Positions 18,188-27,288 of a DNA stretch of 64,000 nucleotides are shown here, piece after piece. Origin of the DNA: Micrococcus sp. EYE_212 (GTDB lineage Bacteria; Actinomycetota; Actinomycetes; Actinomycetales; Micrococcaceae); NCBI RefSeq assembly GCF_023147585.1, contig NZ_JAHXOZ010000011.1, positions 1 to 64,000 on the forward strand, given 5' to 3'. The notes under the pieces are model-generated. The model worked only from the letters and a program-made list of their open reading frames with translations. It searched no databases and was not told the DNA's origin. A program made the translations under genes and the position numbers. Position 1 is the stretch's first letter; every line of letters begins with the position of its first letter.

Positions 18188-19303
18188 ATGGAAACGTTCA
18201 AGATGGGGGAGTTCTTCTCCGGCCCTGGAGGCATGGCTCTCGGCGCCCACCAGGCAGCCGATAGCGACCCTGAACTGCGGGACAGGATGTCCCTGCAGCA
18301 TGCGTGGGCTGTCGACATCGACGAGTCGTCCTGCCTGACGTACCGACGCAACATTCCCGGTGCGACGCTGAAGTCTGTCAGAGTCGGCGATGCTCGAGCC
18401 GCAGCCGAGAACATCGACTCCTTCGGCGACATCGACGGATTCGCCTTCGGGTTTCCCTGCAACGACTTCAGCCTCGTCGGTGAGCACAAAGGGCTCGACG
18501 GCAATTTCGGCGGGCTCTACAAGACTGGCGTTCGAGTGCTGCAGGCAAAGCGGCCCAAGTGGTTCGTGGCCGAGAACGTCGGTGGCATCCGTAGCGCGAA
18601 CGGCGGCCGTGCATTCCAGCTGATCCTCGAAGAACTCGAGGACGCGGGCTACCGCATCACCCCGCACCTCTATCGGTTCGAGCAGTATGGCGTTCCTCAG
18701 GCGCGGCATCGCGTTCTCGTCGTGGGGGTTCGCGATGATCTCGACGTCGAGTACGCCGTGCCAGCCCCCACTCACGGACCCGGGACGAGACAGCCCTTCG
18801 CGACGTCCGGTGAGGCTGTCGCTGCGCCGATCCCGGCGTCCGTCACCAATAACGAGCGCACCCGTCAGTCGAAACAGGTGGTCGAGCGACTGAAGCTCAT
18901 CGACCCGGGTGAGAATGCATTCAATGCCAAGCGCATGACCGACGAGGCCCGTCTCAATGTCCAGGGCGCTACCATCAGCCAGATCTATCGGCGCCTCGAC
19001 CCGGCCAAGCCGTCCTACACCGTCACGGGATCCGGTGGCGGAGGCACTCATGTCTACCACTGGGACGAGCCGCGAGCCCTCACCAATCGTGAGCGGGCGC
19101 GTCTCCAGACGTTCCCGGACACGTTCCACTTCGAGGGCCGCCGAGACTCCATTCGGAAGCAGATCGGCATGGCAGTTCCGCCGCTCGGAGCGCGCGCCGT
19201 TTTCCAGGCGCTGTTCAGGAGCCTGCTGGGGATTCCCTATGAGAGCATTGCTCCGACTCTGACGACTGCACGCGACAGCTCCTCGCCCCAGCGGCTGTTC
19301 TGA
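18188..19303 (+). CDS. dcm: DNA (cytosine-5)-methyltransferase
   Basis: A 371-residue C5 methylase. Motif I is MGEFFSGPGGMALGAH (residues 6-21), motif IV GFPCNDFSLVGEHKG with the catalytic Cys, motif VI WFVAENVGG, motif VIII QARHRVLVVGV, and the C-terminal motifs IX-X include LTNRERARLQTFPDTF and KQIGMAVPPLGARAV. The target-recognition region between VIII and IX is short. It should methylate cytosine in a short site to protect host DNA. The terminal vsr gene in the same run fits, since Vsr repairs T:G mismatches from deaminated 5-methylcytosine. Base composition is less GC-rich than in the flanking genes. TAAGCT at 18124 is a possible -10. Confidence 0.93.
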   Translation: METFKMGEFFSGPGGMALGAHQAADSDPELRDRMSLQHAWAVDIDESSCLTYRRNIPGATLKSVRVGDARAAAENIDSFGDIDGFAFGFPCNDFSLVGEHKGLDGNFGGLYKTGVRVLQAKRPKWFVAENVGGIRSANGGRAFQLILEELEDAGYRITPHLYRFEQYGVPQARHRVLVVGVRDDLDVEYAVPAPTHGPGTRQPFATSGEAVAAPIPASVTNNERTRQSKQVVERLKLIDPGENAFNAKRMTDEARLNVQGATISQIYRRLDPAKPSYTVTGSGGGGTHVYHWDEPRALTNRERARLQTFPDTFHFEGRRDSIRKQIGMAVPPLGARAVFQALFRSLLGIPYESIAPTLTTARDSSSPQRLF

Positions 19304-19338
19304 GACGCGATCCCTGCATCCACCTGGAGGACCAGCAC

Positions 19339-22050
19339 ATGACTGACAACTCGGCAATGAAGGATCTGCTCGCCCGCCAGGTGGTGAACCGGATGAAGCG
19401 TGGCCGGACCATGGAGGAGGCAGTGGAGTCACTGCTGGATGACTCTGACGATGAGATGGTCATAGCCCTACGTGAACTGTTGCATGATCATCGGGTTGAG
19501 ACTGACAAGTGGGCCGAGCGCATCCGTGTCCGGATTGATCCCACAGGCGGTGCAATTGCGGTGGATTCGGACAACAATGAGAGCTCTCATCGTTCCTGGT
19601 ACCTGCCGTCGGCAGGGCCGCGCTGGTCCCAGCTTCGTGAGAAGATGCTCAGCACGGGCCTGGCAGAAGCGATCCCCTCGATCGACCGCTCGAGCGATCA
19701 GATCGTGTCGCAACTCGCCGAGCCGTACTCGATGCAACGCCGTCGGGGCCTGGTCCTAGGAAATGTCCAGTCCGGCAAGACGGCGAACTACGCGGCTGTC
19801 GCGGCTAAGGCCCTGGATGCGAACTATAAGTTTGTGCTCGTCTTCTCCGGCACCTACAACAACCTCCGAGCGCAGACCCAGAAGCGCATTACGAGGGACC
19901 TGGGTGTGGAGGAGAATGCCCAGCAGTGGATTACTTTGACCACGACCCAGACTGATCTTCAGGCCGCCAGCTGGGTCAACGCCGCGTCGACTGTGTCCAG
20001 CCTTCTGGACGGAGACCGCACGATGATCGCGGTGATGAAGAAGCAGACCTCTCGGCTCGACCATCTGCTGAAGTTCCTCGACCAGATCGACGAGCAGACA
20101 CTCCGTAGGCTTCCGATCCTGATCATCGACGACGAGTCCGATCAGGCGACCCCGGACAGCTCGCCGAATCCGGAGGATGACCCGACGAAGATCAATGCCA
20201 AGTTGCGTCGCGTGTGGTCGAAGGTTCGGAACGGAACGTACGTCGGCTACACGGCCACTCCCTTTGCGAACGTGCTCATGGACCCTCAGGATGCTGCCGA
20301 TCCTGACGACCCCTCGGCCGGATCCCTCGAGAGCCTCTATCCACGGGACTTTCTCGCCGTCATGCCGACACCCAAGAACTACTTCGGGGCGGAGACCCTC
20401 TTCGGAATCCGCGATGGCTTCCTCGACGGGGAGGAATCCGAGGGACTCGACGTGATTCGCCGTATCCCTCGCGAGGAATGGAGCGATCTGGGTCCCCAGC
20501 GGCAGAAGGACGCCGCCGATTTCGTTCCGACGGTGACCAGTTCCCTCGGTGATGCCATCCGGTGGTTCATCGTGGCGAGCGCCATCCGTCGTCTGCGCGG
20601 CCAGAAGGACAAGCATTCGTCGATGCTCGTCCACACCACGGAGCGCACGGATCCGCACTTCGCCATGCAGGAGGCGATCAACGATTTCCTAGATCCCATG
20701 AAGGAGCGAGCACGAGAAGGCGATGTCTCCGAGTTCCGTGCGATCTTCAACGAGGAGGAGGACCGTGTCGCGGAGCTCTACACCGGAGACGGCCCTGCGC
20801 CGACCTGGCCGGCTATCCAGGGTGAGATCCTGAACGTGCTTCGCGTGCTGCGCGTCGTCGTCGACAACGGCAAGGAGGCTCACGCTGATCGGCTGGTGTA
20901 CGACGACGAGCATCCGTCCACGGTGATCGTCATCGGAGGCGGAACCCTCTCCCGAGGCCTGACACTTGAGGGGCTCTTCGTCTCCTTCTTCACCCGTAGC
21001 TCCAGGGCCTACGACACCCTCCTGCAGATGGGCCGCTGGTTCGGCTACCGGCCAGGATACGAGGACCTGCAACGGATCTGGCTGGCGGAGGGCTTGGACT
21101 CCGACTATCAGTTCCTTGCCCAGGTGGAGGCCGAGGTGCGTCGAGAGATCACCGAGATGGCGAGCCAGGGAAAGACTCCCGGCGAGATCGGGCTCAAGAT
21201 CCGCCGACATCCCGGCCGTCTTGAGGTGACGGCTCCCGCCAAGATGAAACACGCTCGCCAGATCGAGTACACGTTTCAGGGCCGGAACAAGCAGACGATT
21301 CTGTTCGACTTCGCGACGTCGGGTCTGCAGAAGGCGAACACCCGTATCGCTGTCGACTTCCTTCACCGCATCTCCGACCATGCCGTGACATCGGCGCCCG
21401 GTCAGGGGTCGAAGCTCTACAAGGGTGTTAGCTTCGAGCGTGTTCAGGAGTTCTTCGAGAAGTTCGCCATGCACCCCAAACACAAGGAGGAGCACAAGCG
21501 GGCCCTCGACTGGGCTGCGAAGAAGCTTCCGGAGAAGTCTTGGCGGGTCGTGCTGGCGGCCGGTGGCGGGGAACAGGTGCTCGCGGAGCAGGGCCTTCAG
21601 GTGAAGGCGGTGCGGCGCGCGCCAATCAAGGACCCCGAAGAGGGGTCGGTCAACATCCGAGCGCTCATGTCCGGCAACGACCGCATCGCGGACCTGGCGA
21701 CTGAGGGCAGCCCGCTTGCAGAAGACGCTGGTAACGGTGATGAGCAGAGCGCCGCTCGGTTGCGCCCGAAGAATGAGGGAGGTGCGAACGGAGAAGGCCT
21801 GCTGATCCTTTATCCGATCTCGCGCATGTCGCGAGCTCGGTCCGGTGCGAAGGACCGCGAGGATATGCAGGAAGTGCTTAAGAAGATCGACCCCGCCCTG
21901 GCCGAAGTTGATACGAACGAACCCTTCTTCGGCTACGCGATGGTCCTCCCCTCGGATACGGAGGGCCTGCTCACGCATGACGGGGATTTCCTCGCGGTCG
22001 AGATCCCCGCAGCTGATGAGGAGGAGCCTGAGAATGACCCGAATGCGTGA
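19339..22050 (+). CDS. Z1-domain superfamily II helicase/ATPase
   Basis: A 903-residue protein. Walker A GNVQSGKTANY is at residues 141-151, Walker B LIIDDESDQ at 261-269, a motif III-like VGYTATPFANVL near 302, the Z1 signature VIVIGGGTLSRGLTLEGL near 530 and a motif VI-like LLQMGRWFGYRPGYEDLQRIW near 560. This is the Z1 family (PF10593), predicted by comparative genomics to be the helicase motor of restriction systems that also carry MutL/MORC-like ATPases. The C-terminal 300 residues are unassigned. It starts 35 bases after the methylase stop with GGAGG upstream and overlaps the following gene by 17 bases. Confidence 0.9.
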   Translation: MTDNSAMKDLLARQVVNRMKRGRTMEEAVESLLDDSDDEMVIALRELLHDHRVETDKWAERIRVRIDPTGGAIAVDSDNNESSHRSWYLPSAGPRWSQLREKMLSTGLAEAIPSIDRSSDQIVSQLAEPYSMQRRRGLVLGNVQSGKTANYAAVAAKALDANYKFVLVFSGTYNNLRAQTQKRITRDLGVEENAQQWITLTTTQTDLQAASWVNAASTVSSLLDGDRTMIAVMKKQTSRLDHLLKFLDQIDEQTLRRLPILIIDDESDQATPDSSPNPEDDPTKINAKLRRVWSKVRNGTYVGYTATPFANVLMDPQDAADPDDPSAGSLESLYPRDFLAVMPTPKNYFGAETLFGIRDGFLDGEESEGLDVIRRIPREEWSDLGPQRQKDAADFVPTVTSSLGDAIRWFIVASAIRRLRGQKDKHSSMLVHTTERTDPHFAMQEAINDFLDPMKERAREGDVSEFRAIFNEEEDRVAELYTGDGPAPTWPAIQGEILNVLRVLRVVVDNGKEAHADRLVYDDEHPSTVIVIGGGTLSRGLTLEGLFVSFFTRSSRAYDTLLQMGRWFGYRPGYEDLQRIWLAEGLDSDYQFLAQVEAEVRREITEMASQGKTPGEIGLKIRRHPGRLEVTAPAKMKHARQIEYTFQGRNKQTILFDFATSGLQKANTRIAVDFLHRISDHAVTSAPGQGSKLYKGVSFERVQEFFEKFAMHPKHKEEHKRALDWAAKKLPEKSWRVVLAAGGGEQVLAEQGLQVKAVRRAPIKDPEEGSVNIRALMSGNDRIADLATEGSPLAEDAGNGDEQSAARLRPKNEGGANGEGLLILYPISRMSRARSGAKDREDMQEVLKKIDPALAEVDTNEPFFGYAMVLPSDTEGLLTHDGDFLAVEIPAADEEEPENDPNA

Positions 22051-23017
22051 GGCGTTCGCGCGTGTTGCGAATGAGCCCAGTGCATGGAGCGCTTCCGAGT
22101 TCCACGTCGTCGAAGTACAGGGACGGCCGGTCGGCCGTCGCGTGTGGGTGGGGAAGGACCAGCTGAGCACGCCGACCGCCTTCTTCGAGTCCGGGGACGA
22201 CCGGCTTCTCAATATTGAAGTGAGCCAGGCCATCCGTCTCGCGTCGGCGACGATTCAGAATGAGCTCGGAGATGCGCTGAGAGCAGTGCAGATCCGGTGC
22301 CTCGAACCCCGGCTCGAGGGGGTGTTCCATACGTTCCTCGAGGACGTCATTGCCAGCGTGGATGCGGGCGGAACTGTCTATGACGCACTCGCCAGCACGG
22401 TGCGCGAATGGCGCCGACTGCTGATGATCGCCCGCGAGGGGATCAGCGAGCAGGCGCTGAAGGGTCTCTATGGGGAGCTCAGCATCCTCCGCCAGATCGT
22501 TGCGGTTCATGGCGCCTCGGCGTTGCCCCTGTGGGAAGGTCCGGAGCGGGGCCGGCATGATTTCGTGGGCGACGTGGTCAGCATGGAGGTGAAGACCGCC
22601 GCACTCCAGAACCGCCAGGCCGTCACGATTCACGGTCTTCGTCAGCTGGAGCCCTCGGAAGGTTCTGATCTCTACCTGGCCGTCACTGAGGTGGATCCCC
22701 ACCCGCGCGGAGAGCTGCTCTCCGACCTGGTCGAGGAGATCGTCGACGCAGGAGTCGACGAGTCTGGTATGCGCAAACGGCTGGCGGCTTTGAGATACGT
22801 CGTCGACATGCCGGGAACGGAGGACCATCGGTTCAAACTGGTCTCCACGAAGTACTGGCATATCACGGAGAGCACCCCGGTGCTACGCCGCTCCGTCCTG
22901 CCCGAGGCTGTCGTCAACGCTGTCTCGGACCTCAGCTACTCACTGGACCTGTCCGCCCTGGGGGACGGCTTCAGCGAGGAGTTCGACTTCACCAGAATTG
23001 CTCGAGAGGAGGCCTGA
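22034..23017 (+). CDS. PD-(D/E)XK nuclease-like protein (DUF4420 type)
   Basis: A 327-residue protein. ALKGLYGELSILRQI (residues 141-155, Glu148) and RHDFVGDVVSMEVKTAA (Asp176, then Glu185-Val-Lys187) form an E / D / ExK arrangement like the active site of the PD-(D/E)XK family PF14390 (DUF4420). A role as the DNA-cutting subunit of the system is inferred. GAGGAG at 22021 supports ATG 22034, inside the end of the helicase gene; ATG 22043 is the alternative. It is followed after a few bases by the GHKL ATPase gene. The same gene order occurs in predicted methylase/Z1/GHKL restriction loci. Confidence 0.8.
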   Translation: MTRMREAFARVANEPSAWSASEFHVVEVQGRPVGRRVWVGKDQLSTPTAFFESGDDRLLNIEVSQAIRLASATIQNELGDALRAVQIRCLEPRLEGVFHTFLEDVIASVDAGGTVYDALASTVREWRRLLMIAREGISEQALKGLYGELSILRQIVAVHGASALPLWEGPERGRHDFVGDVVSMEVKTAALQNRQAVTIHGLRQLEPSEGSDLYLAVTEVDPHPRGELLSDLVEEIVDAGVDESGMRKRLAALRYVVDMPGTEDHRFKLVSTKYWHITESTPVLRRSVLPEAVVNAVSDLSYSLDLSALGDGFSEEFDFTRIAREEA

Positions 23018-23021
23018 CTTG

Positions 23022-25007
23022 GTGGCTGAGGTTCGACTGCGCCGCTACTCCAAGCCTCGTGGGCCGGGTGACCAGACCAGCGGAGGCCGCGGCAAACTTC
23101 TGAATACCCAGGGTCATCTCACCCGCCTGGACGTCCTTGTTCGGGAGACCCTGCAGAACTCATGGGACGCGGCAGATCATGAGAACTGGTTCCCCGCCTA
23201 CGGCGCCAGCATCCGCCGCGCGGACACCTCTGTCCGGGAGATTCTCTCCACGGAAATCTTCACGGAGATCACTGAGGAGCTGAAGCTGGGAAAGTTGCAG
23301 GCCGCGCTGACCTCTCCCGACCTCCATGTGGTGGAGATCTTCGACCGTGGGACCACCGGCTTGAACGGGCCCGTCAGGTCAGGCGAAGCCGCCCTACCCG
23401 GACAGCCGAACAACTTCAACGCCTTCGTCTTCGACATCGGGACCACGAAGCCCCAGGGGGGCGGATCTGGAGGGACCTACGGCTTCGGCAAGACGGCGAC
23501 CTTTGAGGCGTCGGCAGCCCATGCCGTCGTCTACTGGACCCGGTGCGAACGAGGCGACGGGACTCTCGAGGACAGGCTCATCGCCTCGGCTCTCCACGAT
23601 GAGTTCGACATCGGTGGCAAGCGGTACACGGGAGCCCACTGGTGGGGAGACATGGACCAGGAGGAGATCCTCCCCTTGCGCGGTGACCACGCCAAATTCC
23701 TGGGCGAGGCGCTGTTCGAGACGCATTTCGGCGAGGAGGAGACGGGGACGTCGATCCTCGTCCTCGCTCCTACCGTGCTCACTCACCGGGACGGCGACGT
23801 GGACGAGTGGGTCCCGGTGGGCACGGACGAGCAGTGCGACATGCTCGGGCAACAGATGCTCGATGCGCTGGTGGCGAGTGCCTGGCCCAAGGTGGTGCCA
23901 TACGGTGACGGGGATGCCCCCATGATCGTCCAGTTCTCCGTACGTGGTGAGGAGGTAGACATCGCCACTGTCGTCGAGGAGCGTCTTCCCGTGTATGCGC
24001 ACGGCCTCGCCGCCATCCGATCTGCTCAGCTCGGAGAAGACGCCGCCTCTCCGTGGGCTGTCCCGGTCGGCATCCGAGAGGAGGCAGTGACTCCAATCCG
24101 TCTGAACCCCAAGGCCTCTGCAGGCTACCCGCTTGAGGACTACTTCGGCGGGCGCGATGATCGGACGACGGGACACCTCTACATGGCGAAGGTTCTAAGG
24201 GACCCGCTGGCCTCCGATGAGGAGACACGCAAGCGGGACAGCCTTTCCGTGATGCGTTCCGAGACGGAGATCGTGGTCAATTACACTCCGATGCCTGTCG
24301 ACGAAGGCGAGATGTACGAGTGGTTCGGCGTTTTCAAGCCGACTCCGGAGTGCGATCGGCATTTCGCTGCATCAGAGCCGGCGACGCATGACGCCTGGAA
24401 TGTCTCGATCCCGGACAACCCCGTGGCGGTCTACGTCGTAGGCCACACGATGCAGAACGTGACCTCCAAGGTGCGCGGCTTTGTCCGCAAGGACTCGGCG
24501 AAGAAGATCCGGGGAGAGGTCCGGTCCGCGCGCGTGCTTTCCCGTGCCCTCAACTCATTCGTGCCGACGGACTTGGACACCTCCCTTTCAGGACCTCCCG
24601 TCCCGAGTTCTCCCGGAAGCATGTCGAGCTCGGAGGACACGACTGCACAGGGGGACCACGCGGGTGGATCCTCGTCCGGCGGACGTCGAAGGCCAGGCAA
24701 CCAGGGCAACGCCACGGTGCACCTTCGAGGCAGCCGGCAGCTCCCAGGTGGAGCCTGGGAGATTGACTTCGAAGTGCAGAACGAGGAGGGACGCGAGAGA
24801 ATCGTGGAGGCGGTGGTCAAGGCGCGTGAGTGGGGCGGTGCGGTGGAGATGGATGCGTCGAATGTCGACGTGGAGTGGGCCCTGGGTACTGAACGTCGTT
24901 CGGGACCTACCATCGCGATCACAGGACCGACTGAGGGGTCGGTGAAGATCACGCCCCACTTCACCGCGGCGATGACCTTCGACCTCGTCGTGGGCAGGGG
25001 GGCTTGA
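23022..25007 (+). CDS. GHKL ATPase of the MutL/MORC-like restriction family
   Basis: A 661-residue protein whose N-terminal 170 residues carry the GHKL ATP-binding motifs: N-box LVRETLQNSWDAA (Glu42, Asn46, Asp49), G1 IFDRGTTGL (about 107-113) and the lid/G2 GTYGFGKTATFEASAA (151-166). The C-terminal half holds a Ser/Gly-rich linker (about residues 525-565) and a beta-rich end, with no known domain seen. Related proteins were proposed as the bacterial ancestors of eukaryotic MORC ATPases and as DNA-looping or clamp subunits of restriction systems. The frame is open to TTG at 22998; GTG at 23022 (or TTG 23019) is chosen because AGAGGAGG stands 6-9 bases upstream. Confidence 0.88.
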   Translation: MAEVRLRRYSKPRGPGDQTSGGRGKLLNTQGHLTRLDVLVRETLQNSWDAADHENWFPAYGASIRRADTSVREILSTEIFTEITEELKLGKLQAALTSPDLHVVEIFDRGTTGLNGPVRSGEAALPGQPNNFNAFVFDIGTTKPQGGGSGGTYGFGKTATFEASAAHAVVYWTRCERGDGTLEDRLIASALHDEFDIGGKRYTGAHWWGDMDQEEILPLRGDHAKFLGEALFETHFGEEETGTSILVLAPTVLTHRDGDVDEWVPVGTDEQCDMLGQQMLDALVASAWPKVVPYGDGDAPMIVQFSVRGEEVDIATVVEERLPVYAHGLAAIRSAQLGEDAASPWAVPVGIREEAVTPIRLNPKASAGYPLEDYFGGRDDRTTGHLYMAKVLRDPLASDEETRKRDSLSVMRSETEIVVNYTPMPVDEGEMYEWFGVFKPTPECDRHFAASEPATHDAWNVSIPDNPVAVYVVGHTMQNVTSKVRGFVRKDSAKKIRGEVRSARVLSRALNSFVPTDLDTSLSGPPVPSSPGSMSSSEDTTAQGDHAGGSSSGGRRRPGNQGNATVHLRGSRQLPGGAWEIDFEVQNEEGRERIVEAVVKAREWGGAVEMDASNVDVEWALGTERRSGPTIAITGPTEGSVKITPHFTAAMTFDLVVGRGA

Positions 25008-25909
25008 TGGCGCCGTTGTTCCTCTCACCGTTTCCCCGTCTGGACCCGAGCTCCGCCTCGTGGCAGCGGTGGGCGGTCGACTGCGATGGTCGCGATGTCT
25101 CTCTCCAGGATCTCGCGGAGCATTGCGATGCAAACTCTTCTCTCACATTTCTGATCGACGTGAGCGTTGATGCTGACGCGCTGGAGGCACTTGAATCACC
25201 GGGGGCTCCTGTACTCGTGGTTTCTGTGACCTGCTCGGCGACGGCGTTCATCCTCTCGCGCCGAACACCGTTGACGCGGAGCGGAGACCGTTTCGTCGCG
25301 CGTGGAGAGCTACGTCTTGATGCACATGAGGTCACGGCTCAGCTCGATTTGGCGGCCACGATCGTGGCGCCGGTTGCTGACCAGCCCTGGCTCCGAGACC
25401 GGATCGTGGCGGAGGCCAAAACGGAGAAGGTCTCGCTGGAACCGAGTCAGCCGGGCTTCCCGGTAAGCGTGGTGTCGTTCAGGAATGAGTCCTGGCAAGC
25501 GGCCCCGTGGCGCTTCGACCTCTACGCTGCGGGTCTCGAGGACGGATTCAGGTCGTCGATGCGCCTCTATGTGAACGAGGACTATCCCCAAGCGATCGAC
25601 CTGCTCGACGGCACAGCACCACGCATTTCTATGGCACTGCTTGAGGCTGACATCGCACGCCAGCTGATCGCCGCCGCCCATCGCCTCAGTCGGGATCTTG
25701 CGGAGAGTGGGTCCGATGCGTCTCTGAGCGGTGGTGTGGACGCGGTGGCCGAGGAAAACCCTGAGTCCATCGCCGCTGCCGCGGCTCGGATCGCGGCTCG
25801 GTTCTTCCAACGTTCACTTCGGGAGGTGTGTGGAATCTACCGAGATGAGCCCGAGTACTTCGAGTACCTCTTGATGTCCGCGACTCACTTGCTGGAGGGA
25901 GATGCATGA
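25007..25909 (+). CDS. unrecognised protein of the methylase/Z1/GHKL island (1)
   Basis: A 300-residue protein I cannot assign. It is soluble with no Cys-rich motif and no nucleotide-binding loop. The first half looks beta-rich (LTFLIDVSVDADAL, GAPVLVVSVTCSATAFIL, GELRLDAHEVTAQLDLAATIVAP). The second half is helical (AIDLLDGTAPRISMALLEADIARQLIAAAHRLSRDLAE, AAARIAARFFQRSLREV). Its ATG shares one base with the preceding stop (TGATG), and its own stop overlaps the next ATG. Such tight coupling argues for a structural subunit made in fixed ratio with the ATPase. Confidence 0.8.
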   Translation: MAPLFLSPFPRLDPSSASWQRWAVDCDGRDVSLQDLAEHCDANSSLTFLIDVSVDADALEALESPGAPVLVVSVTCSATAFILSRRTPLTRSGDRFVARGELRLDAHEVTAQLDLAATIVAPVADQPWLRDRIVAEAKTEKVSLEPSQPGFPVSVVSFRNESWQAAPWRFDLYAAGLEDGFRSSMRLYVNEDYPQAIDLLDGTAPRISMALLEADIARQLIAAAHRLSRDLAESGSDASLSGGVDAVAEENPESIAAAAARIAARFFQRSLREVCGIYRDEPEYFEYLLMSATHLLEGDA

Positions 25910-26805
25910 ATCAGTACACGCTCATGCCGCGACTGTCGCCGACAGCTGCACGCCAGCAGCGCATCTTCCTGTGGGAGAGCGACGGGGTGATGGAATTCGA
26001 CCGTGGGGTGGTTGAGGATGCCGTGGCGGCTCCTGATGCCTTCCCCTCCACCGGCGGAGCTCCTGCCACAGTGGACGAGCTGCTGCGGTTGCGTGAGGCC
26101 CTGCTTAAAGAAGTCTCTATCGCGCCGCAGCCGAGCATGGCGGACTTCGACCTGGCTCTCGGCCGCGCCCTCTTCACGATGTCCTCTGGACAACGCGCGG
26201 AGTTCGCTCACCCACAGGTCTGGGACTTCCTAGCTCTCGCCCTGCTCCCCGACCTGGCAACGCGTCGAATTCGCTCCTCCCAGACAGCGCCGAGTCGTAA
26301 GTCGTTCCAAGATCGCCTCATCGGTGGCAACCGGCGGCATGTGATGGAGAGGCTTTGGAAGCGGTGGGTGTTGTTCGGCCCCGAGATTGTGGAGTCCCGC
26401 CGTCCCTCGGAGGACCTCTACGCTGCCATTCTCGAGAGACCCTCCTTATGGAGAAACCCGGCCGTTGCTCGAATCGTGATGGAGAAGTTCCTTGCTGAGG
26501 GGACTGCCAGAGGAGAGAAGACGGGGGAAGGCTATCGGCAGTTCATCATGCCGATTCGAGCCGCTACAGGCTTCGCTGATCTGACGACGAGTGATGAGGA
26601 TTGTCTGCGCTCTGTCGTGGACCACCAGTATCAGGAGGCATCAGAGCCGCGGGGCCGTGATGTGAGAGGCGCGAAGTCATCGACCATGGCTGTTGATGCG
26701 GTCGCGAGCGAGTCCCTGGCTCCGGTGGAATTTGCTCCTGAGTCGGTGCCGCAGGCCACTGCCCGTCGCCGGCCCACGCTTCGGCGTCTCTTCGGAGGGA
26801 GATGA
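25906..26805 (+). CDS. unrecognised protein of the island (2), possibly DUF6339-like
   Basis: A 299-residue mostly helical protein. The segment DLALGRALFTMSSGQRAEFAHPQVWDFLALALLPDL (about residues 86-120), then NRRHVMERLWKRWVLFGPE and a run ending VARIVMEKFLAE, recall the DUF6339 pattern as I remember it, but this needs a profile search. The C-terminal 60 residues are low-complexity and basic (ARRRPTLRRLFGGR). The ATG overlaps the previous stop and its stop overlaps the vsr ATG, so it is embedded in the translational chain. No catalytic motif is visible. Confidence 0.75.
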   Translation: MNQYTLMPRLSPTAARQQRIFLWESDGVMEFDRGVVEDAVAAPDAFPSTGGAPATVDELLRLREALLKEVSIAPQPSMADFDLALGRALFTMSSGQRAEFAHPQVWDFLALALLPDLATRRIRSSQTAPSRKSFQDRLIGGNRRHVMERLWKRWVLFGPEIVESRRPSEDLYAAILERPSLWRNPAVARIVMEKFLAEGTARGEKTGEGYRQFIMPIRAATGFADLTTSDEDCLRSVVDHQYQEASEPRGRDVRGAKSSTMAVDAVASESLAPVEFAPESVPQATARRRPTLRRLFGGR

Positions 26806-27260
26806 CGGGCAGAGGTTCCGAAGGCACCTCTTGGGCTTCCTCTCCGGTGGCGCGCGCGACGATGCGCGGGAACAGGGCCCGAGACACCAAGCCCGAGCTC
26901 GCCGTCCGTCGCCGGCTCCACGTAGCCGGCCTGCGCTACCGTGTCAACGCTCGGCCGGAGAAGGACCTGCGCCGCACCGTGGATATCCTGTTCCGGCCCG
27001 CTCGTGTGGTCGTGCTCATCGACGGCTGCTACTGGCACGGCTGTCCGGAGCACTACATCGCTCCGAAGGCCAACGGCGGCTACTGGTCGGACAAGGTGGC
27101 CACCAATCGCACTCGTGACGCGGAGACCACCCGAGTACTGACCGAGCGAGGTTGGCTCGTCCTCCGCTTCTGGGAGCACGAGGACCCGGCTGTCGTCGCC
27201 GAGCGGATCATCGACGTCGTGAATGCACGGAGGCCCCGGCGCACCGCCGGGGCCTCCTGA
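26802..27260 (+). CDS. vsr: Vsr-type DNA mismatch endonuclease
   Basis: A 152-residue very-short-patch repair endonuclease. It has MRGNRARDTKPELAVRRRLHVAGLRYRVN, the metal-binding Asp in RRTVDILF, the hallmark VVVLIDGCYWHGCPEHY with its His residues, the YWSDKVATNRTRD block and VLRFWEHEDP. Vsr nicks T:G mismatches that arise when 5-methylcytosine deaminates and so accompanies C5 methylases. In predicted GHKL/Z1 systems it may instead act as a second nuclease. ATG follows GGAGGGAG and overlaps the previous stop (ATGA). The last codons contain a 13-bp hairpin. Last gene of the island. Confidence 0.92.
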   Translation: MTGRGSEGTSWASSPVARATMRGNRARDTKPELAVRRRLHVAGLRYRVNARPEKDLRRTVDILFRPARVVVLIDGCYWHGCPEHYIAPKANGGYWSDKVATNRTRDAETTRVLTERGWLVLRFWEHEDPAVVAERIIDVVNARRPRRTAGAS

Positions 27261-27288
27261 GCGGGCCGTGACCCACGGGCGGCCCGCT
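27229..27288. terminator. two hairpins at the vsr 3' end
   Basis: GGAGGCCCCGGCG (27229-27241) pairs perfectly with 27245-27257 around a CAC loop, inside the final vsr codons. A second stem follows at once (27260-27268 with 27280-27288, AGCGGGCCG). No T-run follows. Located between convergent vsr and the DUF1846 gene, they probably terminate both. Confidence 0.65.

Noticed and set aside
18188-27260. BREX, DISARM or classical type I-III restriction system
   Set aside because: No PglX/PglZ, no DrmA/B, no HsdR/M/S or Res/Mod proteins are present; the Z1/GHKL/Vsr content fits the separate predicted class.
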